Assembly (NCBI GenBank): GCA_948473115.1
Contig: CAOKWI010000005.1
Span: 34,574 to 98,573 of the forward strand
Reading direction: 5' to 3'
Length of the DNA stretch: 64,000 nt
From: an uncultured Lachnospiraceae bacterium
Lineage (GTDB): Bacteria > Bacillota > Clostridia > Lachnospirales > Lachnospiraceae
Under the pieces are notes generated by a model. That model had not been told where the DNA came from. It searched no databases and saw only the letters and a program-made list of their open reading frames with translations. Each line of letters opens with the position of its first letter. The stretch's first letter is position 1. The position numbers were made by a program, and so were the translations under genes. Below are positions 1 to 7,959 of the stretch, piece after piece.

Positions 1-1
1 A

Positions 2-1570
2 TTCCTGAAACAGCCTGCCACGGAGGGCGGCTATATCGTGGATCTGATGGAGCACCTGGCTCTTTCCAGGCCGGACATTTCCTTTAAACTGCTGGTGGGA
101 AGCCAGATGAAGTTCCACACTTCGGGAAACGGAGACTTGAAGGAAGTCATTTATCGCATTTACGGCAGGGATGTGGCTGCGTCCCTTGTGCCGGTGCAGA
201 CGGAAAGGGACGGCATCCATGTGGAGGGTTATCTGGGGAAGCCTGTGCTGGTGCGCTCCAACCGGAATTTTGAGATCTATTTCATCAACGGCAGGTTCAT
301 CCGCAGCAGTGTGGTGTCCCGGGCCGTGGAGGAGGGGTATAAGGAGTATCTGATGCAGCATAAATTCCCGCTCTGTGTCCTCCACATTACCATGGATACG
401 GCCAGGGTGGATGTGAATGTGCATCCCACCAAGATGGATGTGCGGTTCAGCGATGCCATCGCTTTCAGCAACTTCCTGATGGAAATCGTGAGAGAAGCCC
501 TGCGCGGCAGGGAGATGATACCGGAGGCTTCCCTGTCCGGCGACAGGGAATGGAAGGCGGCAGCCGCGGCGGAACAGAAGGCGGCACAGGAAGAACAGAC
601 GCCGGAACCTTTTGAGCGGAATCGCACGGAGAGCTATCATCTGGAGGAAGAGACAAAGTATAGGGCAGCTGCCGCGGAGAGGAAGATACAAAGCCCGGAA
701 ATGCAGGATTTTATGCAGAATCCTGTCTGGAGAAGGGTAAAAATGTCGGAAAAACCGGTCGAAGGAAGCGATTTATCGCAGAAAATGACAGAAAACACAG
801 CAGAACCGGCTGTTTCGGCAGAGGAAGAAGACTTTTTCACAGAGACCTCCGAATTGCCTGAGGACGCGGGACAGCATGATACGTTCCCGCTGCCCCCGCC
901 GGAACAGGAACAGCCAGCACTGGGGCAGCTGGAATCGGGCGTGACGTCACAGCTGAACCTGTTCGAGGAGAAGATCCTGACAGTGGACAATCGTTCCCGA
1001 TTCCGTATTATCGGACAGGTTTTCGAGACATACTGGCTGATACAGTTTGAGGAAAAGCTGATGATGGTGGATCAGCATGCGGCCCATGAGAAAGTGAATT
1101 ATGAACGGCTCATGAAGCAGTACCGGGAGAAGAACGTGATCTCCCAGGCGCTGATGCCGCCGGCAATCGTCAGTCTGTCAGGCCAGGAGGAGACCATGCT
1201 GAAAGAGAACATGGAGGTCTTCGCCTCCCTGGGATTTGAGGTGGAATCCTTCGGCGGCAGCGAGTATGCCCTGCGGAGTGTGCCGGTGGATCTCTACGGC
1301 TGCGACGGGCGGGAAATGTTCCTGGAGGTGCTGGATCAGCTCTCCTCAGGAACTGCATTCGGCAATATCCGCGTGATAGAGGAAAAGATTGCCTCCATGT
1401 CCTGCAAAGCAGCGGTAAAGGGAAACAGTCTGCTGAGCTTCGCGGAGGCGGAAGCGCTGATCGATGAATTGCTGACCCTGGAAAACCCTTATAACTGCCC
1501 CCACGGCAGACCCACCATTGTCACCATGACAAAGGCGGAGATGGACAGAAAGTTCAAGCGCATCGTGTAA
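2..1570 (+). CDS. mutL: DNA mismatch repair endonuclease MutL (5' truncated by window edge)
   Basis: This is the C-terminal 522 residues of MutL; the ORF is open to the window edge in frame 2, so the ATPase N-terminus lies upstream. The visible start is the transducer domain (LHTSGNGD-like 'FHTSGNGDLKEVIYRIYGR'). A long acidic/Gln-rich linker follows, then the dimerisation/endonuclease domain. That domain has the metal-binding motif DQHAAHEKVNYE (DQHA-x2-E-x4-E) and the C-terminal CPHGRPT motif, both hallmarks of nicking-competent MutL in species lacking MutH. MutL couples MutS mismatch recognition to strand incision. Its neighbour miaA follows at 72 nt, a classical mutL-miaA arrangement. The identification is secure; only the missing 5' end is uncertain. 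Confidence 0.97.
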   Translation, partial: FLKQPATEGGYIVDLMEHLALSRPDISFKLLVGSQMKFHTSGNGDLKEVIYRIYGRDVAASLVPVQTERDGIHVEGYLGKPVLVRSNRNFEIYFINGRFIRSSVVSRAVEEGYKEYLMQHKFPLCVLHITMDTARVDVNVHPTKMDVRFSDAIAFSNFLMEIVREALRGREMIPEASLSGDREWKAAAAAEQKAAQEEQTPEPFERNRTESYHLEEETKYRAAAAERKIQSPEMQDFMQNPVWRRVKMSEKPVEGSDLSQKMTENTAEPAVSAEEEDFFTETSELPEDAGQHDTFPLPPPEQEQPALGQLESGVTSQLNLFEEKILTVDNRSRFRIIGQVFETYWLIQFEEKLMMVDQHAAHEKVNYERLMKQYREKNVISQALMPPAIVSLSGQEETMLKENMEVFASLGFEVESFGGSEYALRSVPVDLYGCDGREMFLEVLDQLSSGTAFGNIRVIEEKIASMSCKAAVKGNSLLSFAEAEALIDELLTLENPYNCPHGRPTIVTMTKAEMDRKFKRIV

Positions 1571-1572
1571 AA

Positions 1573-1614
1573 AAGCGTCCCTTCGTGACGCTTGCAAGAA
1601 TGCTTCGCATTCTT
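1573..1614 (+). repeat. Two adjacent hairpins between mutL and miaA
   Basis: Directly after the mutL stop lie AGCGTC..GACGCT and then CAAGAATG-CTTCG-CATTCTTG, the second a perfect 8-bp stem with a short loop. Neither is followed by a T-run, so they look like processing or stability structures in a mutL-miaA transcript rather than a strong intrinsic terminator. Confidence 0.55.
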
Positions 1615-1642
1615 GTGAGATTTGCCTGATTTGAGGATAAAT

Positions 1643-2626
1643 ATGAAGCTGGAAAAGAAAAACGTGCTGGATATGAAGCCCCCCATGATTGTTCTGACCG
1701 GACCCACCGCAGTGGGCAAGACGAAGCTTTCCCTGGCGCTGGCGGAGGCCGTGGGGGGTGAGATCATCTCCGCGGATTCCATGCAGGTCTACAGGCATAT
1801 GGATATCGGTTCGGCGAAGATCACACAGGAGGAGATGCGGGGGATCCCCCATCATATGATCGACATCCTGGAGCCATGGGAAGCTTTTCATGTGGCTGCC
1901 TTTAAGGAGCGGTGTGAAAGGGCGCTGACAGAGATCTACGGGCGTGAGCATATTCCCATTGTCGCCGGAGGAACCGGATTTTACATCCAGGCATTGCTGC
2001 GGGATATCGATTTTACGGAGAATGAGGAGGATGCGGAATACCGCGCCTGCCTGGAGGAACTGGCCGCCAGGGAAGGCGCCGGAAAGCTTTACGGGATGCT
2101 TCTGGAGGCAGATCCGGAGGCTGCCCGTGCGATCCACCCCCATAACAGCAAGCGCGTCATACGCGCACTGGAATATCATCATCTGACCGGACAGAAGATC
2201 TCCCTGCACAACGAGCAGGAGCGACAGAAGCAGAGCGCGTACAATTCCTGTTACTTTGTGCTGAACGATCTGCGGGAGCGGCTGTATGAGCGCATCGAAC
2301 AGCGGATCGACGAAATGCTGGAACAGGGGCTTGTGGCGGAGGTAGAGAAGCTGCGTGATATGGGCTGCCACCGGGGAATGGTTTCCATGCAGGGGCTGGG
2401 ATATAAGGAAATCCTTGCTTATCTGGAGGGAGAGTACACCTATGAGCATGCGGTGGAGATCCTCAAGCGGGACACCAGACACTTTGCCAAAAGACAGCTC
2501 ACCTGGTTTCGCAGGGAATCGGATGTGATCTGGATAAATAAAAACGAGTTTGGATATGATGAACGGAAGATACTGGAATTTATGCTGGATGAATTACAGG
2601 AGCATGGAATTGTCGTGGAACGCTGA
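1643..2626 (+). CDS. miaA: tRNA dimethylallyltransferase MiaA
   Basis: The 327-residue protein transfers a dimethylallyl group to N6 of A37 in tRNAs reading UNN codons. The N-terminal P-loop GPTAVGKT, the substrate motif 'ISADSMQVYRHMDIGSAK' and 'GGTGFYIQALL' are diagnostic of MiaA. The ATG at 1643 is chosen over the upstream TTG of the ORF track because TTGAGG lies six bases before it and the family normally starts a few residues before the P-loop. It follows mutL in the same direction. Confidence 0.96.
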   Translation: MKLEKKNVLDMKPPMIVLTGPTAVGKTKLSLALAEAVGGEIISADSMQVYRHMDIGSAKITQEEMRGIPHHMIDILEPWEAFHVAAFKERCERALTEIYGREHIPIVAGGTGFYIQALLRDIDFTENEEDAEYRACLEELAAREGAGKLYGMLLEADPEAARAIHPHNSKRVIRALEYHHLTGQKISLHNEQERQKQSAYNSCYFVLNDLRERLYERIEQRIDEMLEQGLVAEVEKLRDMGCHRGMVSMQGLGYKEILAYLEGEYTYEHAVEILKRDTRHFAKRQLTWFRRESDVIWINKNEFGYDERKILEFMLDELQEHGIVVER

Positions 2627-2722
2627 TCAAGGCGCGTCTGCAGAAGATTCCGGGACAAGGATGCGATATGCTTATAACCGGTTCTTCCCTGGAAAAAGGT
2701 GACTGCCCGGAAGCGAGAAGGG

Positions 2723-2847
2723 AACAGTTCGGCCTTAGCAGTGCCTGGCGGCTTGTTTGGGTGGAAAAGGGGACAGCATGGCGCCGCCGTCCCTTGAGCC
2801 GGAAACCCAGAGAACAAGCTACCAGACACTACTAAGGCTGAACTGTT
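2723..2847. repeat. Long imperfect inverted repeat (about 35-bp arms)
   Basis: The arms begin AACAGTTCGGCCTTAG and end CTAAGGCTGAACTGTT; pairing extends about 35 bp through CAGTGCCTGG / CCAGACACTA and GCTTGTT / AACAAGC, with mostly C-A or G-T type mismatches. An inner AAGGGGAC/GTCCCTT stem closes the middle. No ORF is convincing. It occupies most of the 325-bp gap between miaA and the next gene and resembles a MITE-like or structured-RNA repeat. Confidence 0.6.
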
Positions 2848-2851
2848 ATAA

Positions 2852-2949
2852 GGGAAGATAAGGAAGGGAAGATAAGGAAGAGAAGACAAGGAAGAGAAGA
2901 CAAGGAAGAGAAGATAAAGAAGAGAAGATAGGGAAGAGAGGACACAAGA
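2852..2949 (+). repeat. Purine-rich 14-bp tandem repeat, about seven copies
   Basis: Seven consecutive 14-bp units of consensus GRGAAGAYAAGGAA run up to the start codon of the PLP enzyme gene at 2952; the last unit is diverged (GAGAGGACACAAGA) and supplies the probable ribosome binding site. Every unit carries an AAGGAA or GAGAAG Shine-Dalgarno-like core, so the array may act as a ribosome standby region. Confidence 0.85.
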
Positions 2950-2951
2950 CC

Positions 2952-4268
2952 ATGACTGTCACAGAACATACAAAGGAATTATACAGTGCCATGGGTATAT
3001 CGCCGGAAGTATATGACTATGGAAACGTGATCGCCGTACAGCTGCGGGAGCGCTTTCAACAGATAGACGACATTGCCGAATACAACCAGCTGAAGGTGCT
3101 CCATGCCATGCAGAAAAACCAGGTCAGCGAGGCCTGTCTGCTGGGAACCACGGGATACGGCTATAACGACCTGGGGAGGGACACCCTGGAGGCGGTCTAC
3201 GCGGACATTTTCCACACGGAGGACGCTCTGGTGCGTCCCCAGATCACATGTGGGACCCATGCCCTGGCCCTGGCTCTGATGAGCAACCTGAGACCCGGGG
3301 ACGAGCTTTTCTCCCCGGTGGGAAAACCCTACGATACCCTGGAGGAAGTGATCGGCATCCGGCCCTCCAGAGGCTCCCTTGCGGAATACGGTGTGACCTA
3401 CAGGCAGACGGATCTGCTGGAGGACGGAAGCTTCGATTATGAGGGCATCCGGAAATCCGTCAACGAAAAGACCCGCCTTGTGACCATACAGCGCTCCAAG
3501 GGCTATCAGACCAGACCCACCCTCTCCGTGGAACGCATCGGGGAATTGATCAGGTTTATCAAAGAGATCAAACCTGACGTGATCTGTATGGTAGACAACT
3601 GTTATGGTGAATTTGTGGAAGAGAGAGAGCCCGGCGATGTGGGGGCGGATCTGGTGGTGGGCTCCCTGATCAAGAATCCCGGCGGCGGGCTGGCGCCCAT
3701 CGGCGGCTATATCGCAGGAAAAAAAGAGTGCGTGGAGAACGCTGCCTTCCGCCTGACCTCCCCCGGCCTGGGCAAAGAGGTGGGGGCTTCCCTGGGGATC
3801 CTGAAAGACTTTTACCAGGGGCTTTTCCTTGCCCCTGTGGTTACCGCGGGCGCGCTGAAAGGCGCTGTCTTCGCGGCTAATCTGTATGAAAAGCTGGGCT
3901 ATGCCGTGGTTCCCAATGGCAGCGAGAGCAGGCACGATATCATCCAGGCCGTCACCTTCGGACAGCCCGAGGGGGTGATCGCATTCTGCCGCGGGATCCA
4001 GGCGGCGGCGCCGGTGGACAGCCATGTGACCCCGGAGCCCTGGGATATGCCGGGCTACGACGCGAAGGTGATCATGGCGGCGGGGGCTTTTGTGTCCGGC
4101 TCCTCCATTGAATTGTCCGCCGACGGTCCCATCAAACCGCCCTACGCCGTCTACTTCCAGGGAGGACTTACCTGGCAGCACGCCAGATTCGGCATTTTGA
4201 AATCACTGCAGTCGTTGGTTGACGCCGGTCTGGTGGAACGGAATGCCCTCCGCTGTAACAATATGTAG
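2952..4268 (+). CDS. Methionine gamma-lyase-family PLP enzyme (aluminium-resistance/YnbB type)
   Basis: The 438-residue protein belongs to the Met_gamma_lyase/YnbB (aluminium resistance) group of fold-type I PLP enzymes. 'GTTGYGYNDLGRD' near the N-terminus, 'RPQITCGTHA' and the Schiff-base lysine region 'SLIKNPGGGLAPIGGYIAG' are characteristic. The true substrate is not established for this family; the name reflects homology to Cys/Met metabolism enzymes. The ATG is preceded by GAGAGG at about ten bases, inside the last repeat unit. It appears monocistronic or loosely coupled to the next gene. Confidence 0.85.
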   Translation: MTVTEHTKELYSAMGISPEVYDYGNVIAVQLRERFQQIDDIAEYNQLKVLHAMQKNQVSEACLLGTTGYGYNDLGRDTLEAVYADIFHTEDALVRPQITCGTHALALALMSNLRPGDELFSPVGKPYDTLEEVIGIRPSRGSLAEYGVTYRQTDLLEDGSFDYEGIRKSVNEKTRLVTIQRSKGYQTRPTLSVERIGELIRFIKEIKPDVICMVDNCYGEFVEEREPGDVGADLVVGSLIKNPGGGLAPIGGYIAGKKECVENAAFRLTSPGLGKEVGASLGILKDFYQGLFLAPVVTAGALKGAVFAANLYEKLGYAVVPNGSESRHDIIQAVTFGQPEGVIAFCRGIQAAAPVDSHVTPEPWDMPGYDAKVIMAAGAFVSGSSIELSADGPIKPPYAVYFQGGLTWQHARFGILKSLQSLVDAGLVERNALRCNNM

Positions 4269-4300
4269 AAAATCATCAAAATAAAATCTATGAATTTTAT

Positions 4301-4328
4301 GTACAGGTTTTCAAATTTGTGGTATTAT
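4301..4328 (+). promoter_or_regulatory. Candidate promoter upstream of the DUF4321 gene
   Basis: TATTAT at 4323-4328 is preceded by TGG, forming an extended -10, with TGTACA at 4301-4306 as a weak -35 sixteen bases upstream. It lies 120 bp before the DUF4321 start and could drive that gene and radC. Only the -10 is convincing. Confidence 0.35.
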
Positions 4329-4449
4329 AGTAAGACGTATGAGGGAAATGCTTCCAATGGGCAGGAAGATTTTCCCGTCTGTGCGGCTGCAGTCCGTTGA
4401 CAGATGGAATGTTACCCTCATGGAAGAATGAAAAAGAAGAGGAAATACT

Positions 4450-4689
4450 TTGAGAAGAGTGAATTGGGTACTGGTCCTGCTGGTGCTGGTGGGATTTGTG
4501 ATCGGCCGTTTCATAGGAACCTTCTTTGACGGAAGCTTCCTGAATTACGGACAATCCTTCGGACTGAGTTCCCCCATGGTGCTTGATCTGGGATTTTTCG
4601 TGCTGACCTTCGGACTCACCATCCAGATCACCATCGCAAGTGTCATCGGAGTGGTGATAGCGCTGGTGGTATACCGCTTTATCAGATAG
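4450..4689 (+). CDS. DUF4321 small membrane protein
   Basis: The protein has 79 residues with two hydrophobic segments (about 6-24 and 42-75) separated by a short 'SFLNYGQSFG' loop, matching the Clostridial DUF4321 family often found between a metabolic gene and radC or mreB. Translation begins at TTG with AGAAGAGGAAA upstream. Function is unknown; position ahead of the radC-mre block suggests a link to the cell envelope, which is inference. Confidence 0.75.
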   Translation: MRRVNWVLVLLVLVGFVIGRFIGTFFDGSFLNYGQSFGLSSPMVLDLGFFVLTFGLTIQITIASVIGVVIALVVYRFIR

Positions 4690-4734
4690 TTCTGCCATGT
4701 CCTGTCAGTCGGAGAGGGTTGCAGGGAGAAAGAT

Positions 4735-5433
4735 ATGGCAAGCGGAAAAAACAAATCAACTTATCAGGCACAGCTCCTTCCCTATGAAAGGTTTCTTCGG
4801 TTCGGACCGGAGAACCTGACGGAGACAGAGCTGCTTGCGATCATTATCCGTACCGGTACAAAGGACTGTAATGCCTTGCAGCTGGCGCAACAGGTTCTCT
4901 CGCTGGCGAAATATCCCAAGGAGGGACTGCTGGGACTCTATGATGTGTCTTTGAAGGAACTGCAGGGCATCAAGGGGATCGGGGAGGTCAAGGCTGTGAA
5001 GCTGAAATGCCTCACGGAGCTGACCATGCGGATGAGCGCTGCCACCGCGAAGAAAGGGGACTGTTTCAACAGCTCGGGACAGGTGGCGGATTACTTTATG
5101 GAAAAACTGCGTCACAAAAAGACGGAATGCGTGATTCTGGTCTGTCTGGATGCAAAGACGCAGATACTCTCGGAGCAGAAGCTTTCCGAGGGGAGTGTGA
5201 GAATGTCGCTGATCTCACCAAGGGAGATCTTTCTGACGGCGCTGCAATGTAATGCGGTCAATATCCTGCTGGTGCACAATCATCCCAGCGGCGACCCGAC
5301 GCCCAGCAGGGCGGACATGGAACTGACCGCCAACCTGAGGGAACTGGGTGATAAAATGGATATCCCGCTGCTGGATCATGTCATCATCGGGGATAACCGG
5401 TACACCAGCTTCAAGGAAGCGCTGCTTTTATAG
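4735..5433 (+). CDS. radC: RadC/JAB-domain protein
   Basis: The 232-residue protein has an N-terminal helix-hairpin-helix region ('LLGLYDVSLKELQGIKGIGEVKAVKL') and a C-terminal JAB/MPN metalloprotease-like domain with the zinc signature 'VHNHPSGDPTPSRAD'. The name radC is historical, since a repair role has not been upheld and the biochemical activity is unresolved. It sits just upstream of mreB, the usual arrangement in Firmicutes. The length matches the family. Confidence 0.93.
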   Translation: MASGKNKSTYQAQLLPYERFLRFGPENLTETELLAIIIRTGTKDCNALQLAQQVLSLAKYPKEGLLGLYDVSLKELQGIKGIGEVKAVKLKCLTELTMRMSAATAKKGDCFNSSGQVADYFMEKLRHKKTECVILVCLDAKTQILSEQKLSEGSVRMSLISPREIFLTALQCNAVNILLVHNHPSGDPTPSRADMELTANLRELGDKMDIPLLDHVIIGDNRYTSFKEALLL

Positions 5434-5462
5434 ATCATTACGTTAAGAAAGGGGCTTTTGTT

Positions 5463-6473
5463 TTGGCAAATAACGCATTCGGTATCGACCTCGGTACCAA
5501 CAATATTAAAATCTACAGCAGAGGCGAAGACAACGTTCTTGTGGAAAAGAACATGATTGCCATTGAGAATAAAAACACGCTGTTCGCCTATGGCGATTCC
5601 GCTTTTGAAATGTATGAGAAGGCGCCCAGCAATATTCATATTTCTTATCCGCTGTCCAATGGAGTCATCGCCGATATCAAGAATATGGAGACCCTGGTAC
5701 GCTATTTTATCAGCGACCTGCAGAAGGGCAATAACAAGCCCGCTGATTTTTTTATCGCGGTTCCCACGGATGTGACGGAAGTGGAGAAGAGAGCTTTTTA
5801 CGATCTGATCAGGGACGCCAATGTGAAGGCGAAAAGGATCATGGTGGTGGAGAAGGCGGTGGCGGACGGCCTTGGACTGGACATTGATGTGAAAAATTCC
5901 CAGGGTGTCCTGGTGGTGAATGTGGGGTATGAGACCACGGAGATCTCCATTTTATCCCTGGGAGGGATTGTGCTCAGCCGCCTGATCAAGACGGGGGGAC
6001 TGAAATTTGATGAGGCGATCCGTGCCGCGGTGCGCAAGGAATTCAGCCTGATCATCGGCGGCAAGACCGCGGAGACAGTGAAGATTTCCCTCAGCGAGCT
6101 GGAGAAGGAAGAGCAAGGAGCCGTGGTCTACGGCAGGGATATTGTGACGGGGCTTCCGGTGGAGCGGGAGATTCCCACCAGACTGGTGGATCAGTGTCTG
6201 GAGGAGCATTTTAACACCATCATTGACAATGTGAAGGTGATCCTGGAGAGGACTCCCCCCGAGCTTGCCGCGGACATCTACCGTCACGGCGTTTATCTCA
6301 CCGGCGGGGCATCCCAGGTGAGCCATCTGTCGGAGCGTCTCGCCACAGGGACGGGACTGAAGGTAAATGTGGCCGAGAATCCCGTTACCAGCGTTGTTAT
6401 GGGGCTTGCCAAGATCATCAAGGACGACAACTATAAATCTGTAGCCTATGCAATCGAAGGGATGAGTAAATGA
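5463..6473 (+). CDS. mreB: Rod-shape actin-like protein MreB
   Basis: The 336-residue actin-fold ATPase polymerises under the membrane and guides the elongation machinery. The phosphate-1 loop 'FGIDLGTNNIKIY', the phosphate-2 region 'VVNVGYETTEISILSLGG' and the adenosine motif 'YLTGGASQVSHL' are visible. Translation starts at TTG with AAGAAAGGGG upstream. It heads the mreBCD-PBP2 unit and its stop overlaps mreC by 4 bp (ATGAGTAAATGA), indicating translational coupling. Confidence 0.94.
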   Translation: MANNAFGIDLGTNNIKIYSRGEDNVLVEKNMIAIENKNTLFAYGDSAFEMYEKAPSNIHISYPLSNGVIADIKNMETLVRYFISDLQKGNNKPADFFIAVPTDVTEVEKRAFYDLIRDANVKAKRIMVVEKAVADGLGLDIDVKNSQGVLVVNVGYETTEISILSLGGIVLSRLIKTGGLKFDEAIRAAVRKEFSLIIGGKTAETVKISLSELEKEEQGAVVYGRDIVTGLPVEREIPTRLVDQCLEEHFNTIIDNVKVILERTPPELAADIYRHGVYLTGGASQVSHLSERLATGTGLKVNVAENPVTSVVMGLAKIIKDDNYKSVAYAIEGMSK

Positions 6474-7336
6474 GCCCGATCATAAAAAGAAAAGGGGAGA
6501 GATTTACTTTACCGAGTAAATATCTCCTTTTGATTTTAACCATATTGTGTACAGGTATGATGCTGGTCACCTTTGGGACGGATGTGTTTAACCGCCCCCT
6601 GAATACCGTGGTGGGCTATGTCGTCGTTCCCTTCCAGCGGGGGATCAGCACCGTGGGAGGCTGGCTTTCCAACCGTTCCGAGGAGCTGGTGCAGATCAGG
6701 ACGCTGCTGGACGAAAATGCCCGGCTGCGGGAGGAGATTGCCGCCCTGACGGAGGAGAACACCCTGCTTCAGCAGGATAAATATGAGCTGAACCGGATGC
6801 GGGAGCTGGTCTCGCTGGATGAACAGTACGGCGAGTACACGAAAGTCGGCGCCCGGATCATAGGCAGGGATTCCGGAAACTGGTATTCCTCCTTTGTCAT
6901 TGACAAGGGAGAGGAGGACGGGCTGGCGGTTGACATGAATGTGATCGCGGGAGGCGGTCTGGTAGGCAGAATCACTTCCGTGGGTCCCAACTGGGCCAGG
7001 GTAACTTCCATTATTTCCGACAATGTCAATGTCAGCGCCATGACACTTTCCACAGAAGACAATCTTACCATTACAGGTGATTTAAAGCTGATGGCCAATA
7101 ACTGCATTACCTTCAGCCAGCTTGTGGACAGCAAGGACAAGGTGGTGGAGGGGGATAAGGTAGTGACCTCCGATATCAGCGATAAATATCTGCCCAATAT
7201 ACTGATCGGGTATATCAACACCATCAATAAGGATAACAATAATCTGACGAAATCCGGTCTGGTCACGCCCGCGGTTGACTTTGAGCATCTCAGCGAGGTG
7301 CTGGTGATCACGGATAGGAAGCAGACTGTGGAATAG
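6470..7336 (+). CDS. mreC: Rod-shape-determining protein MreC
   Basis: The 288-residue bitopic membrane protein has one N-terminal transmembrane helix (about 20-40), a coiled coil ('LLDENARLREEIAALTEEN') and a C-terminal beta-rich domain containing 'GRDSGNWYSSFVIDKG' and 'GGGLVGRITSVG', all standard MreC features. It scaffolds MreB, MreD and PBP2 on the outer face of the membrane. Its start overlaps the mreB stop, and an inverted repeat begins at its own stop codon. Confidence 0.95.
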   Translation: MSPIIKRKGERFTLPSKYLLLILTILCTGMMLVTFGTDVFNRPLNTVVGYVVVPFQRGISTVGGWLSNRSEELVQIRTLLDENARLREEIAALTEENTLLQQDKYELNRMRELVSLDEQYGEYTKVGARIIGRDSGNWYSSFVIDKGEEDGLAVDMNVIAGGGLVGRITSVGPNWARVTSIISDNVNVSAMTLSTEDNLTITGDLKLMANNCITFSQLVDSKDKVVEGDKVVTSDISDKYLPNILIGYINTINKDNNNLTKSGLVTPAVDFEHLSEVLVITDRKQTVE

Positions 7337-7401
7337 GGTGAAAAGTACTTCTAACCGCTCGCAGCAATGGATGCTTCGCGGAGAAGTACTAAGTTTCACC
7401 C
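7336..7401. repeat. 17-bp-arm inverted repeat starting at the mreC stop codon
   Basis: GGGTGAAA-AGTACTTCT at 7336-7352 pairs with AGAAGTACT-AAG-TTTCACCC at 7382-7401, leaving a 3-nt bulge and an inner CCGC/GCGG pair in the loop. The left arm's first base is the last base of the mreC TAG stop. No T-run follows, so it is a candidate processing or partial attenuation hairpin within the mre operon. Confidence 0.8.
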
Positions 7402-7440
7402 TGGAACCGGGGCACAGTAAGGTCATGCCATGGAGGGTAT

Positions 7441-7959
7441 ATGCTGAGAAAGGTTATCGTCACACTATTTATTTTAACATGTTTTATCTTACAGTGCAGT
7501 GTGTTCAACAGCCTGGCATTCGCGGGGATCATCCCCAACCTGATGATCATACTGACTTCCTCCTTCGGATTCATGAGAGGGGAGAAGGAGGGGCTGGTGA
7601 TCGGTTTTTTCTGCGGACTGCTGAGCGATATCTTCTTTGGAAGCTTTTTGGGGTTCTACGCGCTGGTGCTGATGTACATAGGCTATCTGAACGGAAAGTT
7701 CAGCAGGATATTTTATCCCGAGGATATCAAGCTTCCCATTGCGCTGATTGTGATCAGCGACCTTTCCTACGGGGTTCTGTGTTACTGCCTGATGTTCCTG
7801 CTGCGCGGCAGGTTTGAGTTCAGCTACTATTTCAGACATGTGATCCTGCCGGAAGCAATTTACACCATTGTCATCACTATCTTCCTGTATCCGGTTATCC
7901 TGCTGGTGAACGGGAAGCTGGAAGCAAGGGAAAAAAGGAGAGCGCAGAAATTTGTTTGA
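7441..7959 (+). CDS. mreD: Rod-shape-determining protein MreD
   Basis: The 172-residue polytopic membrane protein has about five hydrophobic segments and the MreD-type sequence 'FGFMRGEKEGLVIGFFCGLLSDIFFG'. It partners MreC in the elongasome. ATGGAGGG lies just ahead of its ATG. The stop overlaps the PBP2 start by 8 bp. The assignment rests on hydropathy, the motif and position between mreC and a class B PBP. Confidence 0.92.
   Translation: MLRKVIVTLFILTCFILQCSVFNSLAFAGIIPNLMIILTSSFGFMRGEKEGLVIGFFCGLLSDIFFGSFLGFYALVLMYIGYLNGKFSRIFYPEDIKLPIALIVISDLSYGVLCYCLMFLLRGRFEFSYYFRHVILPEAIYTIVITIFLYPVILLVNGKLEAREKRRAQKFV

Noticed and set aside
1346-2482. 378-codon minus-strand ORF opposite mutL/miaA
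   Set aside because: It is the antisense shadow of two well-supported genes and its translation has no recognisable pattern.
2852-2949. Tandem repeats as a CRISPR array
   Set aside because: Units are contiguous with no spacers and no cas genes are present.
2979-4181. 400-codon minus-strand ORF opposite the PLP enzyme
   Set aside because: Antisense shadow of a conserved gene with high third-position GC; no binding site or motif.
7338-7817. 159-codon ORF overlapping mreD
   Set aside because: Out of frame with mreD and passes through the mreC-mreD hairpin; no family features.
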